This document shows positions 51,455-60,630 of a stretch of 64,000 bases of DNA, one piece after another. This DNA is from Labilibaculum sp. (GTDB lineage Bacteria > Bacteroidota > Bacteroidia > Bacteroidales > Marinifilaceae). A model generated the notes under the pieces. The model was given only the letters and a program-made list of their open reading frames with translations, did not search any database and was not told the DNA's origin. The stretch lies in NCBI RefSeq assembly GCF_963664555.1, contig NZ_OY761461.1, forward strand, positions 558,001 to 622,000. The letters are read 5' to 3'. Within the stretch, counting starts at the first letter, position 1. Each line of letters starts with the position of its first letter. Both the position numbers and the translations under genes were made by a program.

Positions 51455-52237
51455 TTGATAACGATTAAAAATAGTTTAAAATCTTTTTCAATAGCCATTC
51501 TGGCATTTTTTCTTTCGGCTTGTTCTGCTCCATGTAATTTGCAGAAGGAGAAAAAATCATTTGATCAGATTTCCAAAACTAAATGTGAGACGTTTACCTG
51601 CGTTTCGGAAGTGGATACAATGATTCAAAACAAGCTGAAGAAGCAAGGGAAACGGATGCTTCAAATCTATTTGATTCGTCATGCAAAACCCAATGTGAAA
51701 AAGAATTGGTTTTATTCTGCTGATGAGGCCATGCAGTATGTGCTTGATTACAATTCGGTGCCAATTATTCCTTTCGATCCTTCTCTTGTGGTGGTAAACC
51801 TAAATTCCAATCATATTATTTATTGCTCCAGTTTACCTCGTGCGCAGGAAACGGCATTAAAAATTTTTGGAGATAAATTTCCGGTCGTTTCTGATTCTAT
51901 ATTTCGGGAATTTGAAATCAGAATGATATCGGCGAGTAGCTTTTTGAAAATGCCATTGGGAATTTGGCAGGCTTTTAGTCGGGGCAGTTGGATGCTGGGT
52001 TTTAATCATCGGGGCATCGAGAGCCGTAAAGAAGCAAGACTTCGAGCCAGACAAGCATCTGAAAATTTAATTAAAGTTGCTTATGATGAGGAAACCGCCG
52101 TTTTAGTTGCCCATGGCATGCTGAATGGTGCAATTGCCAAAGAATTGGAGAAGAAAGGATGGAAGCTGATTCAAAAGCAAGGGCATGTTAATCTTGGTGC
52201 TACCATCCTTGTTAAGATTGTGGATTCAAATGATTAA
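51455..52237 (+). CDS. Histidine-phosphatase-family lipoprotein
   Basis: 260 residues from TTG 51455, which gives a clean lipoprotein signal (MITIKNSLKSF then FFLSACSAP; lipid Cys at ~23). An earlier TTG at 51416 is possible but adds unlikely residues. The phosphatase domain has IYLIRHAKPNVKK (RHA in place of the usual RHG; the catalytic His is present), SSLPRAQETALKIFG, and the second His in VAHGMLNGAIAKEL. The acidic residue is in REFEIRM. It should be a periplasm-facing phosphatase of the phosphoglycerate mutase-like superfamily with unknown substrate. Divergent from selD. Confidence 0.82.
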   Translation: MITIKNSLKSFSIAILAFFLSACSAPCNLQKEKKSFDQISKTKCETFTCVSEVDTMIQNKLKKQGKRMLQIYLIRHAKPNVKKNWFYSADEAMQYVLDYNSVPIIPFDPSLVVVNLNSNHIIYCSSLPRAQETALKIFGDKFPVVSDSIFREFEIRMISASSFLKMPLGIWQAFSRGSWMLGFNHRGIESRKEARLRARQASENLIKVAYDEETAVLVAHGMLNGAIAKELEKKGWKLIQKQGHVNLGATILVKIVDSND

Positions 52238-52293
52238 ATGATATGGAATTCCACCAACAGCCACCTGTTCCCTGTTTTTACACAACTGTATAA

Positions 52294-52935
52294 TTATTTT
52301 TTTCGAATCATCATTAATCCATGACGCATGGGAAGAATCAGATTTTCGACTCTGGGGTCTTCCTGAATAAATTGATTGAAATTTATTATCCCCTGAGTTT
52401 GCTGGTCGTTGTTTTCGACTTCTTCAATTACTTTACCATCCCATAAAACATCATCGGCCAAAATAAAACCGCCTTTATTTAGCTTCGGAAATACAGCCTC
52501 AAAATATTCGATGTATTGTCGTTTATCGGCATCAATAAAAATGAGATCGAAATTTTCGTCCAATTTTGGAATCATCTCAAGAGCATCTCCAATATGGAAT
52601 TGAATGCGATCTTCAAATCCCGATCGCTTAATGTATTTACGGGTAAATTGTTCCAGTTCGTCGTTGCAGTCAATGGTGTGAATGATACAATCATCACTGG
52701 TTCCCATAGCCATGCTTATTGCCGAATATCCTGTATAGGTTCCAATCTCTAAAATGCGCAGGGGACGAATCATCTGGCAAGTCATCTTTAAGAATTTTCC
52801 CTGAAGATGACCCGACAACATTCTTGGGCGAAGCATTTTAACGTGAGTTTCACGGGAAAGATCCTTCAATACCAAATCTTCTGTTTCAGTATGCTGCAGT
52901 ATATAATCTTCAAGTTCTTTATTAACTTCTATCAT
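52294..52935 (-). CDS. O-methyltransferase (COMT-like, class I AdoMet)
   Basis: 213 residues with an N-terminal helical cap and a Rossmann methyltransferase fold: EIGTYTGYSAISMA (motif I, ~67), HTIDCNDE, and IFIDADKRQYIEYF with the metal-binding Asp followed by FILADDVLWDGKV. This is the metal-dependent catechol/caffeoyl-CoA O-methyltransferase type. The natural acceptor is unknown. It follows the M16 peptidase gene by 2 bases on the same strand, so the two are likely co-transcribed. Confidence 0.9.
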   Translation of the reverse strand: MIEVNKELEDYILQHTETEDLVLKDLSRETHVKMLRPRMLSGHLQGKFLKMTCQMIRPLRILEIGTYTGYSAISMAMGTSDDCIIHTIDCNDELEQFTRKYIKRSGFEDRIQFHIGDALEMIPKLDENFDLIFIDADKRQYIEYFEAVFPKLNKGGFILADDVLWDGKVIEEVENNDQQTQGIINFNQFIQEDPRVENLILPMRHGLMMIRKK

Positions 52936-52937
52936 GC

Positions 52938-54158
52938 TTATTTGTACATCAAAGTGGTTAACAGATCTTTATTTAGAATTTCGTTGGCAACTTCAAGCAA
53001 TTCTTCCGCTGTAATGCTCTCCACCTTTTGATACAATTCCTCCAATGAGTCAATTCGATTGTACAGCAAAAAGCTTTTACCAATGCTGAGCATTAGGTTT
53101 TCATTGTTTTCCGAAGAAATAGCAATCTGACCAATCATCTGATTTTTAGCTCGTTTTAATTGCCCGGAGCCAAGTTTATGGGTACAGAGTAAATCCATCT
53201 CTTTGTTGATCAAACTAAGACACTTATCCAAATTGCCTTTGTCGGTACCAAAGTAGATGCTGAAAACACCTGTATCTGCATAAGGCGTGTAATTTGCTTC
53301 AATATTATAGGCCAATCCGTGTCGTTCCCGAAGGGTTAAATTCAAACGTGAATTCATGCCCGGGCCACCTAAAATATTGGTGAGCAATGACAATGGAATT
53401 CGTTTTTCATCATTTAAGTCATAGGCTATATTCCCCATCACACAATGTCTCTGATAAGTTTTCTTTATCATGGTTTGTGTGCGGGCTTCATACGAATTTG
53501 GCTTTTTTCTCTTGGTCGTGCGAATATTCTCAGGTATGTGCCCAAAGTACTTCTCTACCATTTTTACCAATTTGCTGAATTTAATGTTCCCCACCGAACT
53601 AATTACCATTTGATCCGTGTGGTAATTGTTCTTAATGAAATTCAATATGTCATCACGTTTGAACTTTTTAACATGTTTTGGAGTTCCCAAAATATTTCGG
53701 CCAATCGGATCATTTTTGAATATTAATTCTTCAAAATCATCGAAGATCAATTCCGAAGGAGAATCCTTATACGAATTGATTTCATCCAGAATAACTTCCT
53801 TTTCTTTCTCTAATTCCTTTTCAGGGAAAACAGAATTGAAAGTGATATCGCTAATGAGTTCTAAAGCTCTTTTGTAGTCTTTATCGAGGAAAGTAGTGTA
53901 AATACAGGTTTCTTCCTTGGTAGTGTATGCGTTTAATTCTCCGCCTACATCTTCCATTCTGCTGAGAATATGGTATGCCTTCCGTTTAGTGGTACCTTTA
54001 AATACAACATGCTCTATGTAGTGAGCAATTCCCCATTCCTCCTCTTTTTCATCACGCGAACCAGTATTTAAAATAATTCCGCAGTGTGCAACATTTGCGT
54101 TCACGGCATGGTGAATTAGTCGTATACCATTTGATAATGTGTGAGTTTCGAATACCAT
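52938..54158 (-). CDS. M16-family zinc peptidase (pitrilysin/processing peptidase type)
   Basis: 406 residues, one N-terminal catalytic M16 domain and one C-terminal domain. The inverted zinc motif is HYIEHVVFKGT (HxxEH, ~46-50), with a downstream Glu expected in the ELNAYTTKEETCIYTTF region. No signal peptide is seen, so it is probably cytoplasmic or needs another localisation. The layout matches small M16 enzymes related to the mitochondrial processing peptidase beta subunit. It precedes the O-methyltransferase gene in a two-gene unit. Confidence 0.9.
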   Translation of the reverse strand: MVFETHTLSNGIRLIHHAVNANVAHCGIILNTGSRDEKEEEWGIAHYIEHVVFKGTTKRKAYHILSRMEDVGGELNAYTTKEETCIYTTFLDKDYKRALELISDITFNSVFPEKELEKEKEVILDEINSYKDSPSELIFDDFEELIFKNDPIGRNILGTPKHVKKFKRDDILNFIKNNYHTDQMVISSVGNIKFSKLVKMVEKYFGHIPENIRTTKRKKPNSYEARTQTMIKKTYQRHCVMGNIAYDLNDEKRIPLSLLTNILGGPGMNSRLNLTLRERHGLAYNIEANYTPYADTGVFSIYFGTDKGNLDKCLSLINKEMDLLCTHKLGSGQLKRAKNQMIGQIAISSENNENLMLSIGKSFLLYNRIDSLEELYQKVESITAEELLEVANEILNKDLLTTLMYK

Positions 54159-54235
54159 ATATTTTTTTATTAGGTCGCAAAGGTAATAAGAAGTTTAGAT
54201 TCCTTTAAAATTCCTCTCTAATTTTATTGATTTTA

Positions 54236-54266
54236 TTTGGTGATTTTATTTTTTTGCGTACTTTTG
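54236..54266 (+). promoter_or_regulatory. Bacteroidota-type promoter of the tandem tRNA-Phe genes
   Basis: TTTG at 54236-54239 and TACTTTTG at 54259-54266 are 19 bases apart, matching TTTG-N19-TAnnTTTG. The first tRNA-Phe begins 18 bases downstream. Confidence 0.83.
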
Positions 54267-54284
54267 CATCGCTCAAGTAAAGAG

Positions 54285-54357
54285 GGTACCATAGCTCAGT
54301 TGGTAGAGCAATGGACTGAAAATCCATGTGTCCCTGGTTCGATTCCAGGTGGTACCA
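54285..54357 (+). tRNA. tRNA-Phe (GAA), copy 1
   Basis: 73 bases; acceptor GGTACCA pairs with TGGTACC, D-arm AGCTCAGTTGGTAGAGC, anticodon loop CTGAAAA reading GAA, T-arm CTGGTTCGATTCCAG. CCA is not encoded. Identical to copies 2 and 3. Confidence 0.97.
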
Positions 54358-54385
54358 CATCCTTTTTCTTTGAGTACACCAATAG

Positions 54386-54458
54386 GGTACCATAGCTCAG
54401 TTGGTAGAGCAATGGACTGAAAATCCATGTGTCCCTGGTTCGATTCCAGGTGGTACCA
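54386..54458 (+). tRNA. tRNA-Phe (GAA), copy 2
   Basis: Same 73-base sequence as copy 1, starting 28 bases after it and presumably on the same transcript. All structural elements are intact. Confidence 0.97.
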
Positions 54459-54463
54459 CGAAA

Positions 54464-54498
54464 AGAGGGAAAGATGTTAAATCTTTTCCTCTTTTTTG
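54464..54498 (+). terminator. Terminator after tandem tRNA-Phe genes
   Basis: AGAGGGAAAGAT and ATCTTTTCCTCT form a 12-bp stem with one G-U pair and a GTTAA loop, followed by a T-run. The S41 peptidase gene on the other strand ends 20 bases further on. Confidence 0.82.
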
Positions 54499-54518
54499 TT
54501 TTGGGAAAATAATCAATT

Positions 54519-55802
54519 TTAGAAAGCATCAATCAGCTCTTCCAATCCTTTTTTCTTGAATTCCCGTTCGTTTGTTGATAAAGCTTTTGCAGCAGTTATA
54601 ACTGGGAATTTCTCATTCTTAATATATTCCAGCGCAGCATGCAGATTTGATTCATCAATATCCCCAAAGTCATGACTTAAATCGTCAGATATTTCATAGT
54701 TAACCGGAATGCCATCAAAATAGCCGCCTTCGTCATTTGCATTGGTGATGGAAAAACTAATTGGCACAATGGCCAAATTCAAAGCTTTCTCCTCAAATAC
54801 GTACATGCCAACTGGTTTTCCGTGTGTTTTGCTTCCTATCAGAATCACATTTTCTTTGCCCAAGTATGGTTTTAATCCATTAATAACCATCTCGCTTGCC
54901 GAAGCAGTTCCGGACGTGGTAATTACGAAGACTCTTTCGAAACCATAGGCTGCATTCTGTTTTACAAATGCATCAGGGAAATTTTCACTTGTTTTTGAAT
55001 TGTTGTGAAATACTTTTGAGTAAACTTTACCAGCATACGCATTGCCGGTTATTAAATCTGCCAATTGGTTGGATATGTAAGTACTGCCACCTCCGTTGTA
55101 TCTTAAATCCAATACAAGTTCTTTTGCATTTTGTTCTTTAAAATAGGTGAAGGCTTCGTTTAATTCTTCTTCCGATTTGTTTAAAAAGCTGTCAAATGCC
55201 AGATAGGCAACTTGAGTTCCTTCAATCATCGTTCTTTTTAATACTGTATTTTGATCAAGTACCTTTTGAGAAGCGGTGATTTCTTTTTGCTCGCCGGCAT
55301 TATTTTCAAAAATGAAGGTTCCGCTCGATTTGTCAAGTTCATTTAATATTTGTTCTTCCCTTAGGTTTGAAATTGCCAATTGGTTAATGTTTACCAATTT
55401 CCATCCGCGTGTAACTCCTTCTGCAGCCAAAGGTGATTCATCAAATATAAGTTTTACTCTTAAATCATTAATGTTGTCAAATTTGAAGGATAAACCATAA
55501 CCTGTGTAGGTGCCATTCTCAAAATAAGCTAGTAATTCATCAAGGTTGGCTATATAGCTCCATCGATCTTGATCAGCAAGCAGTGCTTCAAAATAGTCGT
55601 TTGCCGATGAGTAATTGGCTGAACTAATATCCGGTAAATCTTCATTCCACAAATACCACTCCTGCATCGTTTTATCAATGATTTCGTAAGCCGATTTATC
55701 ATTGCCCGATCGTGGCAATATATTATTGTCATCACTACACGATAGAAATAAGGATGCCAGAATTACTACAAGTGAATATTTATTGAGAATTGAGAATTTC
55801 AT
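54519..55802 (-). CDS. S41-family peptidase lipoprotein (C-terminal processing peptidase type)
   Basis: 427 residues; a lipoprotein signal ends LFLSCSDDN (Cys near residue 22), placing it at a membrane facing the periplasm. An N-terminal helical part is followed by a PDZ-like region (~95-170, GYGLSFKFDNINDLRVKLI and EGVTRGWKLVNIN) and the S41 domain with VLDLRYNGGGSTYIS and the catalytic Ser in TTSGTASASEMVINGL, then the Lys region in GSKTHGKPVG. It is flanked on both sides by tRNA-Phe genes. It may cleave C-terminal parts of envelope proteins. Confidence 0.88.
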   Translation of the reverse strand: MKFSILNKYSLVVILASLFLSCSDDNNILPRSGNDKSAYEIIDKTMQEWYLWNEDLPDISSANYSSANDYFEALLADQDRWSYIANLDELLAYFENGTYTGYGLSFKFDNINDLRVKLIFDESPLAAEGVTRGWKLVNINQLAISNLREEQILNELDKSSGTFIFENNAGEQKEITASQKVLDQNTVLKRTMIEGTQVAYLAFDSFLNKSEEELNEAFTYFKEQNAKELVLDLRYNGGGSTYISNQLADLITGNAYAGKVYSKVFHNNSKTSENFPDAFVKQNAAYGFERVFVITTSGTASASEMVINGLKPYLGKENVILIGSKTHGKPVGMYVFEEKALNLAIVPISFSITNANDEGGYFDGIPVNYEISDDLSHDFGDIDESNLHAALEYIKNEKFPVITAAKALSTNEREFKKKGLEELIDAF

Positions 55803-56163
55803 ATGATTATAATTTTAAGTTTTTGCCGTATGGTCCCGAAAGTTTTCGGGATTACCAAACTGGACTAATTATTCCTGTGTGTCAATTTATCTTGACAATT
55901 AATCAGTTCGATATTCTAATTTATTGAAAAAACAAGACAATTTAAGTTTAACAAAAACCATACCTAAGGTTTCTTTAACGGGTAAAATCGTCATCTATTG
56001 TTTAATTTTCAGCAAAATAATCTATAGAATCAATCTAAATAACATTGTGAAAAAATTGATACTTAATCATATTGACATTTTATATCTGCTATTTATACTC
56101 GATGTGGCCTGCTTTGTTTTGCGAAGTACAAATTTTCTTTACATTTGTAACACCAAAATAAAG
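55803..56163. other. Intergenic region between S41 peptidase and tRNA-Phe copy 3
   Basis: 361 bases with the perfect inverted repeat TCCCGAAA-GT-TTTCGGGA (55834-55851) just upstream of the S41 start and TGTCAA-TTTATC-TTGACA (55878-55895). No gene is supported; a 130-codon open frame at 55924 runs across the tRNA gene and is a shadow. Confidence 0.5.
56118..56147 (+). promoter_or_regulatory. Bacteroidota-type promoter of tRNA-Phe copy 3
   Basis: TTTG at 56118-56121 and TACATTTG at 56140-56147 are 18 bases apart. The tRNA begins 17 bases beyond. Confidence 0.75.
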
Positions 56164-56236
56164 GGTACCATAGCTCAGTTGGTAGAGCAATGGACTGAAA
56201 ATCCATGTGTCCCTGGTTCGATTCCAGGTGGTACCA
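56164..56236 (+). tRNA. tRNA-Phe (GAA), copy 3
   Basis: The same 73-base tRNA-Phe as the tandem pair, about 1.7 kb away on the other side of the S41 peptidase gene. It has its own promoter and terminator. Confidence 0.97.
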
Positions 56237-56243
56237 CAAAAAA

Positions 56244-56270
56244 AGCCGATCATATGATCGGCTTTTTTTT
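56244..56270 (+). terminator. Intrinsic terminator of tRNA-Phe copy 3
   Basis: AGCCGATCAT and ATGATCGGCT form a perfect 10-bp palindrome followed by eight T residues. Confidence 0.9.
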
Positions 56271-56453
56271 ATGCTTTCGAATGTGGAAATCCATTCGAAA
56301 TGTTAAAGTTTGAATAAATTTCAAAAAACAAACGTTTTCGATCTAAAATAAAGAAATTCAAGTCTCTAACTAATTTTTTTATTTGAATTAATACGATATT
56401 TTTGCAAGACTTAGACCAACTAATAAAGAATTTAAGATATAAAATACTTCAAA

Positions 56454-57983
56454 ATGACAAATAATAAAAAAGCTTTATTGATGATCCTTGACGGATGGGG
56501 GATCGGTGATAAATCAAATTCGGATGTAATTTCTTCGGTACCGACTCCATACATGGATAGCCTGTTGGCAAAATACCCAAACTCTCAATTACAGGCAGCA
56601 GGTAGATTTGTTGGTTTGCCGGACGGACAAATGGGGAATTCAGAAGTTGGACATTTAAATATCGGTGCCGGTCGTGTTGTTTATCAGGATTTGGTAAAAA
56701 TAAACATGGCTGTAGAACAGGACACCCTTAAGGAAAATGAGCAGGTTATTAAAGCTTTTACTTATGCCAAAGAGAATGGTAAAAAAGTTCACCTGATTGG
56801 ATTGATTGGTAATGGTGGTGTTCACTCATTAAGTTCTCATGCAATTGCTCTTTGCGATGCAGCACAAGCTTTTGGATTGAAAGATGTGTTTGTTCATGGA
56901 TTAACCGATGGACGTGATACTGATCCTAAATCAGGATTAGGATTCGTAAAAGAATTTGTTGAAGCAATTGAAACTACCGGATCAGCAAAATTTGCATCTC
57001 TTATTGGCCGTTACTACGGAATGGATAGAGATAGTAACTGGGAACGCGTTAAGCTTGCTTACGATTTATATACTAAAGGTGAAGGTGTATCAGCTTCCAA
57101 CGTTGTTGCAGCAATGGAAGAATCATATGCAGAAGGTGTTACTGATGAATTTATCAAGCCAATTGTAATGGTTGATGCCACAGGTGCTCCTCTTGCTATT
57201 ATTGAAAAAGGTGATGTAGTTATCTGTTTTAATTTCCGTACTGATCGTTTGCGTCAAATGACAACTGTGTTCACTCAGGAAGACAAGCGTGAGTTCGGAA
57301 TGCATACCATGGATGTAGAATGGTATACCATGACTTGCTACAATGCGAACTTTAAGGGAGTGAATGTAATCTATGATAAAGATAACGTTCAAAACACAAT
57401 GGGTGAGGTTGTATCTAAAGCTGGAAAAAAACAGATTCGTATTGCTGAAACTGAAAAGTATGCTCACGTAACTTTCTTTTTCTCGGGTGGTAGAGAAGCT
57501 GAATTTGAAGGCGAAAGAAGATTAATGGTTCCATCTCCAAAAGTGGCAACTTACGATTTACAACCAGAAATGTCTGCTCCGGCAGTTGCCGATATGATTA
57601 CTGCTGAATTGAATGCTCAATCGGCTGATTTTGTTTGTTTGAATTTCGCCAATGGCGACATGGTTGGTCATACAGGAGTTTATGAAGCAATTTCAAAAGC
57701 AGTTCAGGCTGTTGATAAATGTGTTGAGCAGGTTGTTGAGGCAGCAAAAGCAAATGGATATGATGTGATTATTATTGCAGATCATGGAAATGCTGATTTT
57801 GCAGTAAATGCCGACGGTTCTCCAAACACTGCACACTCTTTGAATCCGGTTCCTTGTATATGGGTGACTGAGAATTCCAAAGGAATTGAGAATGGTATTC
57901 TTGCTGATGTGGCTCCAACTTTATTGGATATCATGGGTATTGAAAAACCTGCAGATATGACTGGTAAATCTTTGATAAAATAG
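56454..57983 (+). CDS. gpmI: 2,3-bisphosphoglycerate-independent phosphoglycerate mutase
   Basis: Interconverts 3- and 2-phosphoglycerate in glycolysis without bisphosphoglycerate, using two metal ions. 509 residues, the usual GpmI length. The alkaline phosphatase-like domain has [10 protein letters not shown] at the N-terminus with a metal Asp, the catalytic Ser in [17 protein letters not shown] (~62), and the C-terminal metal site [10 protein letters not shown] followed by TAHSLNPVP. The inserted phosphatase domain (~80-310) has [12 protein letters not shown] and [11 protein letters not shown]. It is a single gene ended by a strong terminator. Confidence 0.96.
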   Translation: MTNNKKALLMILDGWGIGDKSNSDVISSVPTPYMDSLLAKYPNSQLQAAGRFVGLPDGQMGNSEVGHLNIGAGRVVYQDLVKINMAVEQDTLKENEQVIKAFTYAKENGKKVHLIGLIGNGGVHSLSSHAIALCDAAQAFGLKDVFVHGLTDGRDTDPKSGLGFVKEFVEAIETTGSAKFASLIGRYYGMDRDSNWERVKLAYDLYTKGEGVSASNVVAAMEESYAEGVTDEFIKPIVMVDATGAPLAIIEKGDVVICFNFRTDRLRQMTTVFTQEDKREFGMHTMDVEWYTMTCYNANFKGVNVIYDKDNVQNTMGEVVSKAGKKQIRIAETEKYAHVTFFFSGGREAEFEGERRLMVPSPKVATYDLQPEMSAPAVADMITAELNAQSADFVCLNFANGDMVGHTGVYEAISKAVQAVDKCVEQVVEAAKANGYDVIIIADHGNADFAVNADGSPNTAHSLNPVPCIWVTENSKGIENGILADVAPTLLDIMGIEKPADMTGKSLIK

Positions 57984-58009
57984 AAGATTGTAACTGAAAA
58001 TATAAGTTT

Positions 58010-58045
58010 CCGTATTATCTTTGCCGATAATACGGATTTTTTTTT
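58010..58045 (+). terminator. Intrinsic terminator of gpmI
   Basis: CCGTATTATC and GATAATACGG form a perfect 10-bp stem with a six-base loop, then A and nine T residues. Confidence 0.9.
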
Positions 58046-58081
58046 AATCCACGAAAGTAGAAATTGTAAAAGGATAGCATT

Positions 58082-58663
58082 GTGTTACAGATAGGAAAAG
58101 CCATAGTAAGTTTAGACGTGATTGAAAAGAAATTTATATGTGATATTTCGAAATGTTGCGGGGCTTGTTGTGTAGAGGGAGATTCGGGTGCCCCATTAGA
58201 GGAAGAAGAGAAGCTGATTATTGAGGAGATTTATCCTGTTATAGAAGAGTATCTTACCGAAAAAGGCATTGAAGAAATTGAAAAACAAGGTAAGACTGTA
58301 ATCGATTCGGATGGTGATTTGGTAACACCTATCATTAACAATAAAGAATGTGTTTATACGGTTTTTGAAAATGGATCGGCACAATGTGGTATCGAAAAAG
58401 CTTTTTTCGATGGTAAAATAAACTTTCGCAAACCAATTTCATGTCAGTTATACCCAATTCGAATTCAGAAATATGAAGAGTTTGATGCGGTGAATTATAA
58501 CAAATGGGATATTTGCAAACCTGCCAGAGAATTGGGATTTAAAAATGGAACACCGGTTTATGTTTTCTTAAAAGAACCATTAATCAGAAAATATGGTGAA
58601 GAATGGTATAAAGAGCTTCAGTATGCAGCTGAACACATTGATGAAATCATGAAAAAAATGTAG
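58082..58663 (+). CDS. DUF3109-family Cys-cluster protein
   Basis: 193 residues, started at GTG 58082 because the following LQIGKAIVSLDVIEKKF is the usual beginning of this family and no ATG precedes it. It holds clustered cysteines: CDISKCCGACCVEG near residue 20, and later ones in NNKECVYTV, AQCGIEK, RKPISCQLYPIRI and DICKPAR. The pattern resembles the YkgJ-type Fe-S or zinc cluster family, which matches DUF3109. No enzymatic function is known to me. A single gene with its own terminator. Confidence 0.85.
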   Translation: MLQIGKAIVSLDVIEKKFICDISKCCGACCVEGDSGAPLEEEEKLIIEEIYPVIEEYLTEKGIEEIEKQGKTVIDSDGDLVTPIINNKECVYTVFENGSAQCGIEKAFFDGKINFRKPISCQLYPIRIQKYEEFDAVNYNKWDICKPARELGFKNGTPVYVFLKEPLIRKYGEEWYKELQYAAEHIDEIMKKM

Positions 58664-58713
58664 ATGACAAAGTACCAAGTGTAAGAGTAAAAGCATCACG
58701 AAATTATATTGTA

Positions 58714-58746
58714 AACAGTAGCCGTTTGGTTGCTGTTTTTTTTTAT
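58714..58746 (+). terminator. Terminator of the DUF3109 gene
   Basis: AACAGTAGCC and GGTTGCTGTT pair (with two G-U pairs) around GTTT and lead into a run of T. Confidence 0.75.
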
Positions 58747-58890
58747 GCTTTTATGTCTGTTTATTTGATTTGTGATTTGATGGGTGTTGATATTTAGAGG
58801 TTGCAAATCTCTATTGGATGAAGACTGAAAGCTAATTTCTAATTGCTATATTTACGTTTCAAATTACTTAAATCCAATAAACACACTATT

Positions 58891-60261
58891 ATGGATAACA
58901 TTAAAGCATATATTGAAGAGAACAAAGAGAGATTTTTAGAGGAATTGTTTGGACTGATTCGAATTCCATCGATTAGCTCGATTGAAGCAAATAAACCTGA
59001 GATGTATAAAGCTGCCGAATACTGGAAGCAGTTAATGCTGAATGCGGGTGCTGATAAGGCGGTGGTAATGGAGACAGAGGGAAATCCTGTTACTTATGGC
59101 GAGAAGATTATCGATCCAAAATTGCCGACAGTTATGGTTTACGGACATATGGATGTAATGCCGGTTGATCCAATTAATTTGTGGAATACTGATCCTTTTG
59201 AGCCTGTTGTTAAGGATGGTAAAATTTGGGCTCGTGGTGCTGATGATGATAAAGGCCAGGCATTTATGCATGCCAAGGCTTTTGAATATATGGTGAAGAA
59301 TAATTGTCTTCCTTGTAACGTGAAATTCATGATTGAAGGTGAAGAAGAAGTTGGATCACCTAATCTTCCAAAATTTTGTGAAGAACACAAAGAAATGCTG
59401 CAAGCCGATGTGATTTTAGTTTCTGATACAGGAATGATTGCTCCGAACATACCATCTATAACTACAGGTTTACGCGGTTTGATGTATTGGGAAGTTGAAG
59501 TGACCGGTCCTAATCGTGATCTTCATTCAGGATTGTTTGGTGGAGCTGTTGCAAATCCAATTAATGTATTGGCTAAAATGATTACTCAGATGGTAGATGA
59601 TAACGGGCACATTACCATTCCTGGATTTTACGATGATGTAATTGAAGTAACAAAGGACGAAAGAGCAATGATGGCTGAAGCTCCTTTCAATGTTGAGGAG
59701 TACAAAAAAGCAATCGACGTAAAAGAACTGGCTGGAGAGAAAGGCTATACTCCTTCTGAACATACAGGAATTCGCCCTTCGTTTGATGTTTGTGGTATTT
59801 GGGGAGGATATATTGGCGAAGGTGCCAAAACAGTTCTTCCTTCAAAAGCATATGCAAAAATTTCAACCCGTTTGGTTCCTAATCAAAACTGGGAAAAAAT
59901 TTCAGTTCTTTTTAAAGAACATTTCGAATCAATTGCTCCGGATTGTGTAAAAGTAGTTGTTACTCCGTTGCATGGTGGGCAAGGATATGTTTGTCCGATT
60001 GATTTCCCTGCTTATATTGCGGCTGATAAAGCATATACCGAAGTTTACGGAAAACGACCGGTACCTGTTCGCAGCGGTGGAAGTATTCCAATTATTTCTT
60101 CTTTCGAAGAGATTTTAGGAATTAAATCAGTATTAATGGGATTTGGACTGGAAAGTGATGCAATTCATTCTCCAAATGAGAATTTTCCGTTGGAACAATT
60201 TTTTAATGGAATCAACACAATTCCATTGTTCTATAAGTATTTTGCCGAATTGAAGAAGTAA
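58891..60261 (+). CDS. M20-family dipeptidase
   Basis: 456 residues from the ATG at 58891; an in-frame start at 58843 adds an unlikely N-terminus. The metal-binding motifs are VYGHMDVMPV (His ~87), the Asp-rich WARGADDDKGQAF, IEGEEEVGSPNL with the catalytic Glu, and SVLMGFGLESDAIHSPNE near the C-terminus with the last His. The lid domain lies between ~195 and 350. It probably hydrolyses dipeptides in the cytoplasm. It is a single gene with a clear terminator. Confidence 0.9.
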   Translation: MDNIKAYIEENKERFLEELFGLIRIPSISSIEANKPEMYKAAEYWKQLMLNAGADKAVVMETEGNPVTYGEKIIDPKLPTVMVYGHMDVMPVDPINLWNTDPFEPVVKDGKIWARGADDDKGQAFMHAKAFEYMVKNNCLPCNVKFMIEGEEEVGSPNLPKFCEEHKEMLQADVILVSDTGMIAPNIPSITTGLRGLMYWEVEVTGPNRDLHSGLFGGAVANPINVLAKMITQMVDDNGHITIPGFYDDVIEVTKDERAMMAEAPFNVEEYKKAIDVKELAGEKGYTPSEHTGIRPSFDVCGIWGGYIGEGAKTVLPSKAYAKISTRLVPNQNWEKISVLFKEHFESIAPDCVKVVVTPLHGGQGYVCPIDFPAYIAADKAYTEVYGKRPVPVRSGGSIPIISSFEEILGIKSVLMGFGLESDAIHSPNENFPLEQFFNGINTIPLFYKYFAELKK

Positions 60262-60344
60262 TATCTTAAAAATTTTCATCCTGTTAGTCACTTAAATGTT
60301 TAAATAAATGGGATAAGAATTTGCAATTCAAATATAATTAAGAA

Positions 60345-60372
60345 GGGTATCCTAGCCAGGATACCTTTTTTT
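60345..60372 (+). terminator. Intrinsic terminator of the dipeptidase gene
   Basis: GGTATCCT and AGGATACC form an 8-bp stem with an AGCC loop, followed by seven T residues. Confidence 0.88.
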
Positions 60373-60601
60373 GGGGCAAAAAATATTTTGGTATGATCAG
60401 TTTAATACCTGATTGAGATTTGTCTTAATACCTCATTTTTCGGGGGGATAATTATTATTTTATTTCATTGATACTTCGGAATCGTTTAAAATAAAGCTTA
60501 AACCTTGAAAATCGGTATTTTTCTGGTTATGTTTGTATTTGGGTTTAATTGTATGCTTTTTTGACGAGATACAGACTATTTGCTGTATATTTCGTAACAG
60601 A

Positions 60602-60612
60602 TCATACAAGTT
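60602..60612 (+). promoter_or_regulatory. Candidate operator of the GntR/FadR regulator (self site)
   Basis: TCATACAAGTT matches 10 of the first 11 bases of the reverse complement of the 13-base repeat found twice between nagK and nagB (TCATACATGTTAT). It lies 19 bases before the regulator start, a usual place for autoregulation. Confidence 0.5.
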
Positions 60613-60630
60613 GAAGTAAATTTGTAGTTC

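Larger units (their letters stand above)
60262..60630. other. Intergenic region upstream of the GntR/FadR regulator
   Basis: 369 bases with the dipeptidase terminator at 60345-60372 and no gene. Near the regulator start it holds TCATACAAGTT (60602-60612), related to the 13-base repeat found in front of nagK and nagB, and AT-rich promoter-like sequence. Confidence 0.6.

Noticed and set aside
54205..54532. Overlapping minus-strand open frames with repeated CysTrpTyr-like residues
   Set aside because: They are antisense readings of the two tRNA-Phe genes.
55924..56313. 129-codon open frame on the plus strand
   Set aside because: It reads through tRNA-Phe copy 3 and its terminator, and its sequence is low-complexity; a chance frame.
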